A DNA stretch of 64,000 bases from Bordetella hinzii LMG 13501 (GTDB lineage Bacteria > Pseudomonadota > Gammaproteobacteria > Burkholderiales > Burkholderiaceae_B): positions 1 to 64,000 of the forward strand of contig NZ_LRUJ01000028.1 of NCBI RefSeq assembly GCF_001548475.1, written 5' to 3'. Shown here piece by piece: positions 24,503 to 33,239 of the stretch (position 1 is its first letter; every line of letters begins with the position of its first letter). The notes under the pieces were generated by a model that was not told the DNA's origin, did no database searches, and saw only the letters and a program-made list of their open reading frames with translations. The position numbers and the translations under genes were made by a program.

Positions 24503-25525
24503 ATGCAAGCCCACCGTGCAGCAGACCTTCTTCCCGCGGGAATCGCGTTGCATCATGGCGCCATGGTGCTGCTGGTCGATGACCAGGTCATGGTCGGCGA
24601 GGCCATACGGCGGGCGCTGGCCTCCGAGCCGGACATCGAGTTCCACTATTGTTCGGACCCGGCCGAGGCCCTCAAGACCGCGGTGCAGATGCGGCCCACG
24701 GTCATCCTGCAGGATCTGGTGCTGCCCGGCGTGGATGGCCTGACCCTGGTGCAGGCATACCGGGCTCACCCGGTGACGAAGGACATCCCCATCATCGTCC
24801 TGTCCACACGCGAGGATCCGGTCGTCAAGAGCGCCGCATTTGCTTCCGGGGCCAATGACTACCTGGTCAAGCTGCCCGATGCGATCGAGCTGGTCGCGCG
24901 CCTGCGCTATCACTCCCGCTCGTATCTGGCGCTGGTCCAGCGCGACGAGGCTTACCAGGCTTTGCGGCAAAGCCAGCAGCAGTTGCTCGAAAGCAATATG
25001 GAGTTGCGCCGGCTCACCAATTCCGATGGCCTGACCGGCCTGGGCAACCGGCGCTACCTGGACGAGTACCTGGCCGCCGAGTGGGCGCGGGCGCACCGCG
25101 AGCAGCGTGAACTCAGCTTGCTGATGATCGACGTCGACCATTTCAAGCTGTTCAATGATCTTTACGGGCATATTGCCGGCGATGAAGCCTTGAAGCGGGT
25201 GGCCGGCACGATCTTTGCCTGCTGTGACCGCTCCAGCGACCTGGCGGCGCGTTTCGGCGGCGAGGAGTTTGCCATGGTGCTGCCCGGCAAGACGGCCGGC
25301 AGCGCCCGCCTGACGGCGGAGAAGCTGCGCCGCAATGTCGAGGCCTTGCAGATTCCCCATGCCGAAGGCGGCACCGGCCCGTGGCTGACGGTCAGCCTCG
25401 GCGTCTCGACCCTGGTGCCCGCATCCGACCGCCCTTATACCGATCTGATCGAGCAAGCCGACCGGGGCCTGTACGAGGCCAAGCGGCAGGGCCGCAACCG
25501 GGTGGTCCAGGCGCCAGACGGCTGA
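24503..25525 (+). CDS. wspR: WspR: receiver-GGDEF diguanylate cyclase
   Basis: This 340-residue response regulator has an N-terminal receiver (phospho-acceptor Asp71 in [11 protein letters not shown]), a linking helix (about 145-170) and a GGDEF domain with active site GGEEF at 252-256. The product-inhibition site RSSD (243-246) lies exactly five residues before GGEEF. Phosphorylation by WspE drives oligomer formation and c-di-GMP synthesis. The gene begins 11 bases after wspF and closes the operon. Its product would raise c-di-GMP on surface contact, acting on effectors such as the PilZ protein encoded next. Confidence 0.94.
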   Translation: MQAHRAADLLPAGIALHHGAMVLLVDDQVMVGEAIRRALASEPDIEFHYCSDPAEALKTAVQMRPTVILQDLVLPGVDGLTLVQAYRAHPVTKDIPIIVLSTREDPVVKSAAFASGANDYLVKLPDAIELVARLRYHSRSYLALVQRDEAYQALRQSQQQLLESNMELRRLTNSDGLTGLGNRRYLDEYLAAEWARAHREQRELSLLMIDVDHFKLFNDLYGHIAGDEALKRVAGTIFACCDRSSDLAARFGGEEFAMVLPGKTAGSARLTAEKLRRNVEALQIPHAEGGTGPWLTVSLGVSTLVPASDRPYTDLIEQADRGLYEAKRQGRNRVVQAPDG

Positions 25526-25688
25526 AACACCAGCCTGGGGACGGGCGGCTCGGCGATTTCGCCCCGGGCATGGCTTTTTTGGGGCCGGATACCTGCGCGA
25601 GAAAGTGTAATTTCTGGTAAATTGGCAAGTTAAATTGTCACACCTGAAGGGCAGACTCGCAGGGCTGGCCCGCCCTCGACACAAAGCT

Positions 25689-26396
25689 ATGGACCACGAA
25701 GACTATCTGGTCACGGGACGTCTCGAAATCGTGCATCTGCTGCTGACCATCATGCAGCGGCAGTCACTGGTGTTCATGCATGTGCCGGGCCGCCCGATCA
25801 ATAGCGTCACCTCCTTGCTGGCCGTGGACGCGGACCGCGGCGAGATACTGCTCGATGCGGCCCAGGAAAGCAGTGTCAACGAGCGCATCGCCGCGGGCGA
25901 GCGCGTTTCGTTCGAGACTTCGCTGGACAACATCCGCGTGTCGTTTTCGGGTAGCGAGATCGCGCCGGTGCAATTCGACGGCCGTCCGGCGCTGCGCATG
26001 CCGCTGCCTTCGGCGATCTCACGCATGCAGCGGCGCGATTCTTTCCGTATCGAAGTGCCGGTGCTCAAGCCCGCCACCTGGTCCATGGCCGGCCGCCGCC
26101 TGACGCTGCCTGTCAAGGACATCAGTTCGACCGGGCTGGCCTTGAACGATGTCGAGCAGCAGATGGATACGACGCCGGGCGCCGAATATGACGGCGTGCT
26201 CAGCCTGCCGGAGATCGGCGCCTTCGCCCTCACAGTGAGGGTGGTGCATCACGCCGACCAGGATGCCGGCAAGGGCAAGATACTGCGCCGTATCGGCTGT
26301 ACCTTCGTGGACCTGGAGAACAGCATCCGCATTCGTATCCAGTCCTATGTCAATACGCTGCAACGCGCCATGATCGCGCGCCAGCGCGGCAATTGA
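25689..26396 (+). CDS. ycgR: YcgR-like flagellar brake protein (PilZ domain)
   Basis: This 235-residue protein has an N-terminal YcgR domain (to about residue 105) and a C-terminal PilZ domain with both c-di-GMP motifs: RxxxR at 116-120 (RRDSFR) and DxSxxG at 144-149 (DISSTG). YcgR binds c-di-GMP and then slows the flagellar motor. The start is uncertain: ATG 25689 is preferred, but a TTG at 25635 keeps the frame open and neither has a strong ribosome site. The gene lies 163 bases after wspR on the same strand, which suggests the c-di-GMP signal made by WspR is read here. Confidence 0.85.
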   Translation: MDHEDYLVTGRLEIVHLLLTIMQRQSLVFMHVPGRPINSVTSLLAVDADRGEILLDAAQESSVNERIAAGERVSFETSLDNIRVSFSGSEIAPVQFDGRPALRMPLPSAISRMQRRDSFRIEVPVLKPATWSMAGRRLTLPVKDISSTGLALNDVEQQMDTTPGAEYDGVLSLPEIGAFALTVRVVHHADQDAGKGKILRRIGCTFVDLENSIRIRIQSYVNTLQRAMIARQRGN

Positions 26397-26424
26397 GGGC
26401 GGCGGGCGCCGCCCTGTCCGCTCG

Positions 26425-27969
26425 TCAGTCTTTCTCGACTTCCCAGGCGCGCGGCTTTTTCACCGCCCAGGGCGTGTAGCCCTTCACATTGCTGCGGAAA
26501 GCCCCCACGTCCAGGCCGTTGTAGATCGGGATGGACGGGACATCGGCCAGGAAGAGCGTGTGCAGCTCATCGAACAGGCGCTGGCGCTCGGCACGATCCG
26601 TGGCCTGTGAAGCTTGCGCCACCAAGTCGACGGCCTTGGGATTGTCCCAGAGTTTGCGCGGCTGCTTGTCCTTGTCGCCGGTCAGCATCTCGTAGTTCAG
26701 CGCCGCATCCAGGCGAGCCGAATACGGGAAGGTCATCATCTGGTATTTGCCGGCGTTGTAGCGGTCCAATTGCGTGGCCCACTCCATGGTTTCCAGCTTG
26801 ACCTTGATGCCCACGGCCTGCAGCATGGCCTGCACCAGCACCGCGGAGTTATATGACTGTGGATAGCGTTTGGTCGCCATCAGGCTGATTTCCTGGCCGC
26901 GATAGCCGGATTCGGCCACCAGCTTCTGCGCCAGCGCGGGGTCGTATTTCCAGCCTTGCTTCTGCACGGCGCCATAGTAGGGCGAGGCCAGCGGCACGAC
27001 CGAGTTGTTGGCCTCGGCCAGCCCCTCGGTCACCGCGGCGGCGAGCTGGGGGTAGTCGATCGCGTGGGCAATGGCCTCGCGCAGCTTGAGGTTGGATAGC
27101 AGCGGATCGCGCGTCTGCATCAGCACGCCGGTCATGCTCATCACCGGCGCATACGCCACCTTGACCCCGGGTTCCTTCTTCAGCACCGGGACATCGTTGT
27201 ACGACAGGTCTTCGATGACGTCGATGTCGCCGCGCAGCAATGCCGTCTTGGCGGTCGAGTCGTCCGGCACGATGACAAAGCGCACTTCATCGACCAGGGG
27301 GCGCTTGGAGCCGGTGTAGCCGTCGCGCTTGCCGCCCAGGTTGGCATACTCGGCAAAGCGCGTCAGGCTGACGTACTCCCCGCGTTTCCATTCGGCCAGC
27401 CGGAAAGGACCCGTGCCGATGGGCTTGTCCCAACTGCCGTCGGCCTTGACCGAAGCCTTGTTCAGGATGCCGGTGCCGCCGCAATCCGAGCGAGCCAGCG
27501 TGCCCAGGAACAGGCCATTGGGCTTGTCCAGGGTGAACACCACCGTGTGGGCGTCGGGCGCGGTCACGCTTTCGACTTTGGCCGGGCCCCGGCCATCGAA
27601 CTCGCTCACGCAACGCCAGCCGGAATCCGGCCGCATGTAGTGCTGCCAGGTCCACAGCACGTCGGCCGAACTGAGGCGTTCGCCGTTGTGGAAAGTCACC
27701 CCTTCGCGCAGCTTGAAGGTATAGGTTTTTCCGTCGGCGCTGACATCCACCGATTTGGCCAGCAGCGGCCGGATCTCCGCGTCCTCGCCATAGGCCACCA
27801 GGCCCTCCACGATGTGGGGCACGACGGCATCGCTGTTGCTGTCCCGGTTGACGCCGGGTTCGGTGGAACGGATATCGGCGGTGAACGAGATGCGCAGGGG
27901 CTGGGCGGCCAGGACGGGGGCCGCGAGCGTGGCCAGCGTCAGCGCGGCGGCCAATCGGTGCAATGTCAT
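26425..27969 (-). CDS. ABC transporter peptide-binding protein (SBP family 5)
   Basis: This 514-residue periplasmic protein has a signal peptide (cleavage after PVLA, about residue 21) and the family 5 extracellular solute-binding fold (EGLVAYGEDAEIRPLLAKS, then FKLREGVTFHNGERLSSADV). Members bind peptides, nickel or other ligands for ABC importers. No permease or ATPase gene lies nearby, so it must use a transporter encoded elsewhere. It is 25 bases downstream of the C45 hydrolase gene on the same strand, which suggests its ligand is an N-acylated peptide or related amide. That link is inference. Confidence 0.88.
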   Translation of the reverse strand: MTLHRLAAALTLATLAAPVLAAQPLRISFTADIRSTEPGVNRDSNSDAVVPHIVEGLVAYGEDAEIRPLLAKSVDVSADGKTYTFKLREGVTFHNGERLSSADVLWTWQHYMRPDSGWRCVSEFDGRGPAKVESVTAPDAHTVVFTLDKPNGLFLGTLARSDCGGTGILNKASVKADGSWDKPIGTGPFRLAEWKRGEYVSLTRFAEYANLGGKRDGYTGSKRPLVDEVRFVIVPDDSTAKTALLRGDIDVIEDLSYNDVPVLKKEPGVKVAYAPVMSMTGVLMQTRDPLLSNLKLREAIAHAIDYPQLAAAVTEGLAEANNSVVPLASPYYGAVQKQGWKYDPALAQKLVAESGYRGQEISLMATKRYPQSYNSAVLVQAMLQAVGIKVKLETMEWATQLDRYNAGKYQMMTFPYSARLDAALNYEMLTGDKDKQPRKLWDNPKAVDLVAQASQATDRAERQRLFDELHTLFLADVPSIPIYNGLDVGAFRSNVKGYTPWAVKKPRAWEVEKD

Positions 27970-27994
27970 ATCGGGTCCGGAGTGAGAGGGGATG

Positions 27995-29125
27995 TCAGGC
28001 GAAGGCCGGCAGCACTTGCGGCTCGTCCTTCAGGCTGTAGCGGGTGAAAACGCGGTTCAGGGCCGGCAGCGGCGCGACTTCCATGACACCGGCGGCCGGC
28101 TCCATGATGACCATGGCCACCGTGGCCGAGATGTTGTCATGGCTGCCCGGGCGCGGCGGGCGGCACACCGAATAGGGCTTGGCAAAATCATCGAAGAAGG
28201 CACGCTTCATGTCCTCGCGGGTGATTTTTTCATTCTGGTTCAGCAGCTTGCGCACGCGCCAGTCGCGATAGGCGCTGTCGGGCGTGGAGCCGCGGCCCGT
28301 GTCGCGCAGCTTGCCCAGCGCGACATCGCTGACCCAATGGTTGGCGTGCACGATCAGACCGTCCGAGCCCGGGTAGATGGGGAAGGCCTCGTTGGTGGTG
28401 CATTCATAGTCGATGCCGAATCCCTGGGCCATGCCGATCATGATGTTGTTCGAACACGATTTTGCCGTGGTGGCCACCGCCTTGATCGCCAGGGCGAAAT
28501 GCTCTTGCTCCAGCACCTTGCGGCGGATGAGTGACAGCGGCACGCCCAGCTGCGTGAAGTCGCGTTCGCTTTCCAGATAGTTGGCGGTGATGGAGATGCC
28601 CGCGCTGTTGAAGCCCGAGCGCGACAGTCCCCCGGCCTCGACGAAAGTCAAAAAGTCGGGGCCATTGTCGTTGCGCACGCGCAGCACGACCGAGGTTTCG
28701 GCGCACTCGGCGCGCCAATCCCAATTCTGGCCATGGATGAGATTGCCGCTGGCGGAACGCTCGGGCAGCACCAGGGCGCCGGTGCAGCCATCGAGTTCGG
28801 TAATTTTTTTCTTCTCCGCGCGTGCCTTGGCGACGACCTCGGTGCGCGCGTTGATCATGACGATGTCTTCGAAGGGCAGCTCGGCGCCGGCGGCGATGCC
28901 GCGCATTTCTTCGATGTAATGCGGCGCAAAGTGTTCGATTTCGGAAACAAAACCACCAATCAGCCGGCTGCGCGCCGGGCCGTCATAGCCCAGGTCGACC
29001 AGGGTCTGGCCATAGAGCGCGGCACTTTTTCGCACGCGCGCGGCGGCCTGCCGGCCATAGGCGCGGCCGCGTTCTTCCGGGGTGCCGGAGACGGAAATAA
29101 AGGGAAACTGCTCGATCTTTGCCAT
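27995..29125 (-). CDS. C45-family Ntn hydrolase (acyl-CoA:6-APA acyltransferase-like)
   Basis: This 376-residue protein belongs to the C45 peptidase family, whose members self-cleave before a cysteine that becomes the N-terminal nucleophile. The expected site is Gly113-Cys114 in DGCTGAL, and NWDWRAE, a conserved family stretch, follows. Family members hydrolyse or transfer acyl groups on amides, as in penicillin biosynthesis in fungi; bacterial substrates are mostly unknown. There is no signal peptide. A TTG start at 29149 is also open. It is the first gene of an operon with the peptide-binding protein, divergent from a GntR gene. Confidence 0.87.
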   Translation of the reverse strand: MAKIEQFPFISVSGTPEERGRAYGRQAAARVRKSAALYGQTLVDLGYDGPARSRLIGGFVSEIEHFAPHYIEEMRGIAAGAELPFEDIVMINARTEVVAKARAEKKKITELDGCTGALVLPERSASGNLIHGQNWDWRAECAETSVVLRVRNDNGPDFLTFVEAGGLSRSGFNSAGISITANYLESERDFTQLGVPLSLIRRKVLEQEHFALAIKAVATTAKSCSNNIMIGMAQGFGIDYECTTNEAFPIYPGSDGLIVHANHWVSDVALGKLRDTGRGSTPDSAYRDWRVRKLLNQNEKITREDMKRAFFDDFAKPYSVCRPPRPGSHDNISATVAMVIMEPAAGVMEVAPLPALNRVFTRYSLKDEPQVLPAFA

Positions 29126-29264
29126 GAAGGAACGCCGAAGCGGAAACAAGAGGGGAACGGAAGCGAAAAAATATTAGCCTATTTTGGCGCCAATTTTTCC
29201 AAGGGTTTTCCTCAGTACCGCCCGGGCTTCAGTACCCTCATGAATTGTACTTTTATTGGTAAAA

Positions 29265-29284
29265 AGACATGATAGATTTTGTCT
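29265..29284. promoter_or_regulatory. Possible operator between the C45 and GntR genes
   Basis: In the 204-base gap between the divergent C45 hydrolase and GntR genes, perfect arms AGACA and TGTCT flank a ten-base spacer in an AT-rich stretch. GntR proteins often bind such inverted repeats near their own gene. The arms are short, so this is tentative. Confidence 0.3.
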
Positions 29285-29329
29285 AGAACTGCTGAACTAA
29301 TGCAAGGAAACCCAGCTATCCTATGAAAG

Positions 29330-30043
29330 GTGTCATTTCAAAGCCCGGCGGATGGGGGGTTATTGACGAATTCCAATGTCATCCTGGCGCGCTTGGTGCA
29401 ATGGCTGGAGCAGAGCCGCCCGCCGGCGGGCACGCATTTGCCGGCCCAGCAGCTGGCCGATCTTCTCGGCGTGTCGCGGTCACCGGTCAGCCAGGCCCTG
29501 GCCGTTCTCGCCGAGCGCGGCTGGTTGCGCCGCCAGCCGCATCGCGGCTATTACGTCGATCATCTGCCGGATCCCGGCGTCGCCTTGTGGCACACCGCGC
29601 CGGCGGCGCGGGCCGGGAGCCTGCAGCAGCCCTTTCGCCTGCGCCTGGCCGTGGTGCCGGCGGCCATGCTGGAGCCGGGCTACCGCCTTGCGCCGGCCGT
29701 GATCCGGCGCCTGCGCGCCGCCGAGGCGAGGCTGCAAGCCGCCAGCAGCGCGGCGCGGGCGCAGCAGGAGCTGGACTTCCAGGAGGCCCTGACCGATGCG
29801 GCGGATAATCCTTACTTCACTGACACCATCCGGCGCCTGAACCGCGCCCATCGTCCGCGGGATATCGAGGACCCGCACTGGCGCGAGCGCAGCGAGCAAC
29901 GCCTGGCGGTGCTGGACCTGCTGGAGCAGGGGCGCGGCGAAGCGGCCTCGCGCCTCATGGCCAGTCATTTACGCAGTACGCTTAGCAGCCTGGCCGATCA
30001 AGAGCCGGGTCGAGCAAGGAGAAAACAGGATGAAGCTGGATGA
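29330..30043 (+). CDS. GntR-family transcriptional regulator (FCD type)
   Basis: This 237-residue protein has an N-terminal winged helix (LADLLGVSRSPVSQALAVLA with RGWLRRQPHRGYYV as the wing) and a C-terminal FadR-like effector region (DFQEALTDAADNPYFTDTIR). It would be a ligand-responsive repressor. The start used is a GTG at 29330 with GAAAGG directly before it; an in-frame TTG at 29363 after a G-rich stretch is possible. It diverges from the C45/peptide-binding operon, which it may control, and overlaps the next gene by 14 bases. Confidence 0.82.
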   Translation: MSFQSPADGGLLTNSNVILARLVQWLEQSRPPAGTHLPAQQLADLLGVSRSPVSQALAVLAERGWLRRQPHRGYYVDHLPDPGVALWHTAPAARAGSLQQPFRLRLAVVPAAMLEPGYRLAPAVIRRLRAAEARLQAASSAARAQQELDFQEALTDAADNPYFTDTIRRLNRAHRPRDIEDPHWRERSEQRLAVLDLLEQGRGEAASRLMASHLRSTLSSLADQEPGRARRKQDEAG

Positions 30044-30767
30044 CAAGATACGCGCGGCCTTTCTGCGCGAAGGCAAGCTGCGCGCATCGATCAACGTGGG
30101 CAACCCGATATTGGCGCGCCGGGACGAACAGGCCGGCGCGGCCGGCGTGTCGGTGGACCTGGCCCGCGAGTTCGCCAAGCGGCTGGAGGCCGAGCTGGAT
30201 CTGGTGGTGTTTGCCTCGGCGGGCGAATCGGTCGAGGCCGTGGCTGCCGAAAAGGCCGATATCGGCTTTTTCGCCATCGATCCCAAGCGCGGTGAACAGA
30301 TCGCCTTCACCCACCCCTATGTCATCATCGAAGGCGCCTACCTGGTGCGCGAAGACTCTCCCGTGGCTTCGCGCGAGGACGTCGATCGCGAAGGACTGAC
30401 CGTGATGGTGGGCAAGGGCAGCGCCTATGATCTCTACCTGAGCCGCGAACTGCGCCATGCGAGCATCGCGCGCGCGCCGACCTCGCCGGCCGTGGTCGAG
30501 ACCTTTCTCGCGCAAGGCGCCGACGTCGCGGCCGGCGTGCGCCAGCAGCTGCAAGCCGACGCCCGCCGCCTCGGCGGCCTGCGCATGTTGGAAGGGCATT
30601 TCATGCTGATCCGCCAAGCCATGGGCCTGCCCAAGTCGCGTGGCCAGGCGGCCCACGCCTATCTGGCTTCCTTTGTGGAACAGATGAAGGCGACCGGCTT
30701 CGTGGCCGCCGCCCTGCAACGCCACGGCATCGAAGGCGCGGCCGTGGCCGGGCCCGGGGACCGCTGA
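30030..30767 (+). CDS. Leaderless family 3 solute-binding-like protein
   Basis: This 245-residue protein has the fold pattern of family 3 amino-acid-binding proteins (VSVDLAREFAKRLEAELDLV, then EKADIGFFAIDPKRGEQIAF and TVMVGKGSAYDLYL). Its N-terminus (MKLDDKIRAAFLREGKLRAS) is hydrophilic, so there is no signal peptide. It would stay in the cytoplasm, perhaps as a ligand sensor or a cyclohexadienyl-dehydratase-like enzyme rather than a transporter part. The gene overlaps the GntR gene by 14 bases and its stop overlaps the Rdx gene start. AAGGAG precedes the ATG, so a missed upstream start is unlikely. Confidence 0.8.
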   Translation: MKLDDKIRAAFLREGKLRASINVGNPILARRDEQAGAAGVSVDLAREFAKRLEAELDLVVFASAGESVEAVAAEKADIGFFAIDPKRGEQIAFTHPYVIIEGAYLVREDSPVASREDVDREGLTVMVGKGSAYDLYLSRELRHASIARAPTSPAVVETFLAQGADVAAGVRQQLQADARRLGGLRMLEGHFMLIRQAMGLPKSRGQAAHAYLASFVEQMKATGFVAAALQRHGIEGAAVAGPGDR

Positions 30768-31054
30768 TGCCCGCCCCCCGGTTGTGCATCCATTACTGCA
30801 CGCAGTGCCAATGGCTGCTGCGGGCCGCCTGGATGGCCCAGGAGCTGCTGTCCACCTTCGGCACCGACCTGGCCGAGGTGGCCCTGGTGCCGGGCACGGG
30901 TGGAGTCTTTCGCATCGAGTATGAGGGTCAAACCTTGTGGGACCGCAAGGCCGACGGCGGTTTTCCTGACGCCAAGACCCTCAAGCAGCGCGTGCGCGAC
31001 CGCCTGGACCCGGGCCGTGACCTGGGCCATATCGACAAACACGGCGCCTCCTGA
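30767..31054 (+). CDS. Rdx family protein (SelW/SelT/SelH-like, Cys form)
   Basis: This 95-residue protein matches the Rdx family, small thioredoxin-like proteins related to selenoproteins W, T and H. The redox motif CTQC is at residues 11-14 (IHYCTQCQWLLRAAWMAQEL), and the end region GGFPDAKTLKQRVRD is typical. Both redox residues are cysteine and there is no in-frame UGA, so it is not a selenoprotein here. It starts on the stop of the leaderless binding-protein gene (TGATG) and is the last gene of that unit. The physiological partner is unknown. Confidence 0.87.
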   Translation: MPAPRLCIHYCTQCQWLLRAAWMAQELLSTFGTDLAEVALVPGTGGVFRIEYEGQTLWDRKADGGFPDAKTLKQRVRDRLDPGRDLGHIDKHGAS

Positions 31055-31066
31055 GGGGCAGGGGCT

Positions 31067-31663
31067 TCACGTCCCCGCGAGGCAGTCCAGCAGGGTTCGC
31101 GCGGCGCGCGCATCCCCATCGATCTGCAAGGCGCCGGCTTCGCCGTCCAGGGCGGCCAGCAGATCGGCGCGCGAGCCGCGCAGGCTGAGCCGGGCCGCCG
31201 GCAAGGGGCCGCGCCGCGCTTGCAGGCCCTGGGCATCCCAGCGCAATTGATAGGCCTGGCCGTCGAGCACCAGTTCGGCCTGGCCGGCCTGGGCGGGCGG
31301 GCGAAAGCGCGCGCGCAGCGTCAGCATCATGGCGTCGGGGCCGGCCGCTGGCGTGCAGCCGCCCCATCGCTCCAGGGCCAGCAACAGGCCATCGAGGGCG
31401 CGCCCATGGTCGGTCAGCTCATACATCCAGGCCGCCGCCGGCGGCGGCAGGCGCAAGCGGCGCAGCACGCCGGCGGCTTCCAGTTCTGTCAGGCGCTGCG
31501 TCAGGACATTGGCGCTGATGCCTGGCAGGCCGCGCCGCAATTCGGTGAACCGCCGTGGCCCGGGCAGTAGCTCGCGCACCACGAGCAGGGCCCAGCGTTC
31601 GCCCACGGCGTCCAGGGCGCGGGCCGCTCCGCCATCGCTTTCGTATTTTCGCTTGCTCGTCAT
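31067..31663 (-). CDS. HxlR-family transcriptional regulator with C-terminal extension
   Basis: This 198-residue protein has an N-terminal HxlR winged helix (ALDAVGERWALLVVRELLPG, then RFTELRRGLPGISANVLTQR) of about 105 residues. A C-terminal extension of about 90 residues resembles a small sterol-carrier-like (SCP2) ligand pocket. HxlR proteins often respond to aldehydes, quinones or other redox stress. The ATG at 31663 gives the usual N-terminus (MTSKRKYESD); a much longer open frame upstream overlaps the divergent LysR gene and is not credible. It converges on the Rdx gene. Confidence 0.85.
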   Translation of the reverse strand: MTSKRKYESDGGAARALDAVGERWALLVVRELLPGPRRFTELRRGLPGISANVLTQRLTELEAAGVLRRLRLPPPAAAWMYELTDHGRALDGLLLALERWGGCTPAAGPDAMMLTLRARFRPPAQAGQAELVLDGQAYQLRWDAQGLQARRGPLPAARLSLRGSRADLLAALDGEAGALQIDGDARAARTLLDCLAGT

Positions 31664-31735
31664 GAGGTCGTCGGGTGTGCCGGCAAGCGGTAATAATAAG
31701 GCGGTCCGCCCGCGGGGGCATCCTGACCGCCATCC

Positions 31736-32632
31736 ATGACTCTCAAGCAACTCGAAGCCTTCTACTGGGCGGCGACCTGCGCCAGCTTCGCCGTGGCCGC
31801 GCAGCGGCTGCACCTTTCCGTGTCTTCGCTTTCCAAGCGCATTGCCGAATTGGAAGAGGATCTCGGGCAGGTGTTGTTCGACCGCAGCGGGCATCGCGCC
31901 GCGCTGACCGCCGCCGGCGACCGCCTGGTGCCGCAGGCGCGCGAGCTCCTGGGCGCGGCCGACCGCATCCGCGCTTCCATGGCCGTGCGCGACGCGCTGG
32001 CCGGACGCTGCCGCTTCGGCGTGGGAGAGCTGAGCGCGCTGACCTGGCTGCCCGCCCTGATCGGCCGCGTACGCCAGGATTACCCTTCCTTGGCGCTGGA
32101 GCCCTATGTCGATGTGGGCCAGGTGCTGGAACGCAAGGTGGCCGACGGCGAACTGGACTTCGCCGTCATCGCGGGCCGGTCTTCCCGTGCCGGAATCGCC
32201 TCGGTGCCCGTCGGCGAGGCGCGATTTGTCTGGGTGGGGGCGCCGCGCGCCGTCGGCCAGGCCACGCATGTCACGCCCGAGTTGTTGCACCAATGTCCCC
32301 TGGTGTCCCTGCCCGAGGGCGCGGGCACCAGCCGCCTGCTGCAAGCGTGGCAGGGCACGTTGGCCGAGGCCGAGCACCGCCTGCACTGCAATAACTGGGG
32401 CGCCATCGTGGGCATGCTGGTCGAGGGCACCGGCGTGGGGCTGCTGCCGGTGCACTGGGCCCAGGCGCTCGAACAAGAGGGCAGCCTGCGCATTCTCGCC
32501 AGCGATCCGGCGCCTGGCGCCTTGCCGTACGCCTTCCAGTACCGGCGCGATGACAGCCGGGTGCTGGTCGAAAAAATGCGCACCGAGGTCATGCGCGCGG
32601 TGGATTTTTCCGCGCGCTGCCGCCTGCCCTGA
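31736..32632 (+). CDS. LysR-family transcriptional regulator
   Basis: This 298-residue protein has the LysR winged helix at its N-terminus (MTLKQLEAFYWAATCASFAV, with SVSSLSKRIAELEEDLGQVL as recognition region) and a type 2 periplasmic-binding-like effector domain. It diverges from the HxlR gene across 72 bases and converges on the AA_synth gene. LysR regulators usually control a divergent or nearby operon, but here the neighbour is another regulator, so the target cannot be told. Confidence 0.88.
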   Translation: MTLKQLEAFYWAATCASFAVAAQRLHLSVSSLSKRIAELEEDLGQVLFDRSGHRAALTAAGDRLVPQARELLGAADRIRASMAVRDALAGRCRFGVGELSALTWLPALIGRVRQDYPSLALEPYVDVGQVLERKVADGELDFAVIAGRSSRAGIASVPVGEARFVWVGAPRAVGQATHVTPELLHQCPLVSLPEGAGTSRLLQAWQGTLAEAEHRLHCNNWGAIVGMLVEGTGVGLLPVHWAQALEQEGSLRILASDPAPGALPYAFQYRRDDSRVLVEKMRTEVMRAVDFSARCRLP

Positions 32633-32639
32633 TCCCGCC

Positions 32640-33218
32640 TCAGCGCTGGCCGTCGTGCACGGCGACGGCTTCCTTGGTCAGGCCGCCGAGGCGCGAATGC
32701 ACGCGGCCGCCCGTGCCCATGACCAAGGCGAACAGGATTTCATCCGGTCGCGGCGCATCCTGGATGCCGATCTCGATGCTGTTGAAGTGGCTGCGCACGT
32801 AAGAGGCATGGATATAGTGCACCGGCACCATGAGGCGATAGCCGGCCGAGGCCACCGCCTTGACGGCCGGCACCATGGCCTTCGGTTCGCCCAGCACGGT
32901 GCGCATGGCCCAGCCGCCAGCCTCGTGCCAGACTGCGCCGTGCTCCATTTCGCCGTTGATCCCCACGATGGCGGCCTTGCTGTAGACCTCGATATGTTCC
33001 TTGCCCAGGGTGTCGACCAATTCGGTCGCCAGCAGGGTGCCCAGCGAGCGCAGTTCCGCCATGAAGGGCATGAGGTCCGGCTCGTAGCGGCCGGCGTAGG
33101 GATTGCGGATGACCGCGCAGGACGCGGCCAGCTTCAGCGGCTGGGCCGGGGGCGGGCCGTTTTCATGGTAGGTCGTCTCGACGATGAGGGTGCGCTTGCG
33201 GATGTCGATCAATGACAT
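32640..33218 (-). CDS. AA_synth (DUF1185) family protein
   Basis: This 192-residue protein matches the amino acid synthesis (AA_synth, formerly DUF1185) family: RKRTLIVETTYHENG at the N-terminus, then CAVIRNPYAGRYEPDL and VGINGEMEHGAVWHEAGG. The biochemical role is not well established; family genes often sit in catabolic clusters with Bug receptors and oxidoreductases, as here. It is the last gene of a three-gene minus-strand operon, 21 bases after the Bug gene. Length is normal. Confidence 0.85.
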   Translation of the reverse strand: MSLIDIRKRTLIVETTYHENGPPPAQPLKLAASCAVIRNPYAGRYEPDLMPFMAELRSLGTLLATELVDTLGKEHIEVYSKAAIVGINGEMEHGAVWHEAGGWAMRTVLGEPKAMVPAVKAVASAGYRLMVPVHYIHASYVRSHFNSIEIGIQDAPRPDEILFALVMGTGGRVHSRLGGLTKEAVAVHDGQR

Positions 33219-33239
33219 GGCTTGAGTCCTTGGAGTGGG

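Noticed and set aside
25540-25580. Terminator after wspR
   Set aside because: A small stem (GGCGA/TCGCC) and a later run of six T exist, but they are ten bases apart and do not form a proper intrinsic terminator.
30797-30810. Possible selenocysteine in the Rdx protein
   Set aside because: The redox motif is encoded by cysteine codons and there is no in-frame TGA before the true stop.
31664-32476. Upstream extension of the HxlR regulator frame
   Set aside because: The frame stays open but overlaps the divergent LysR gene, and the family N-terminus begins at 31663.
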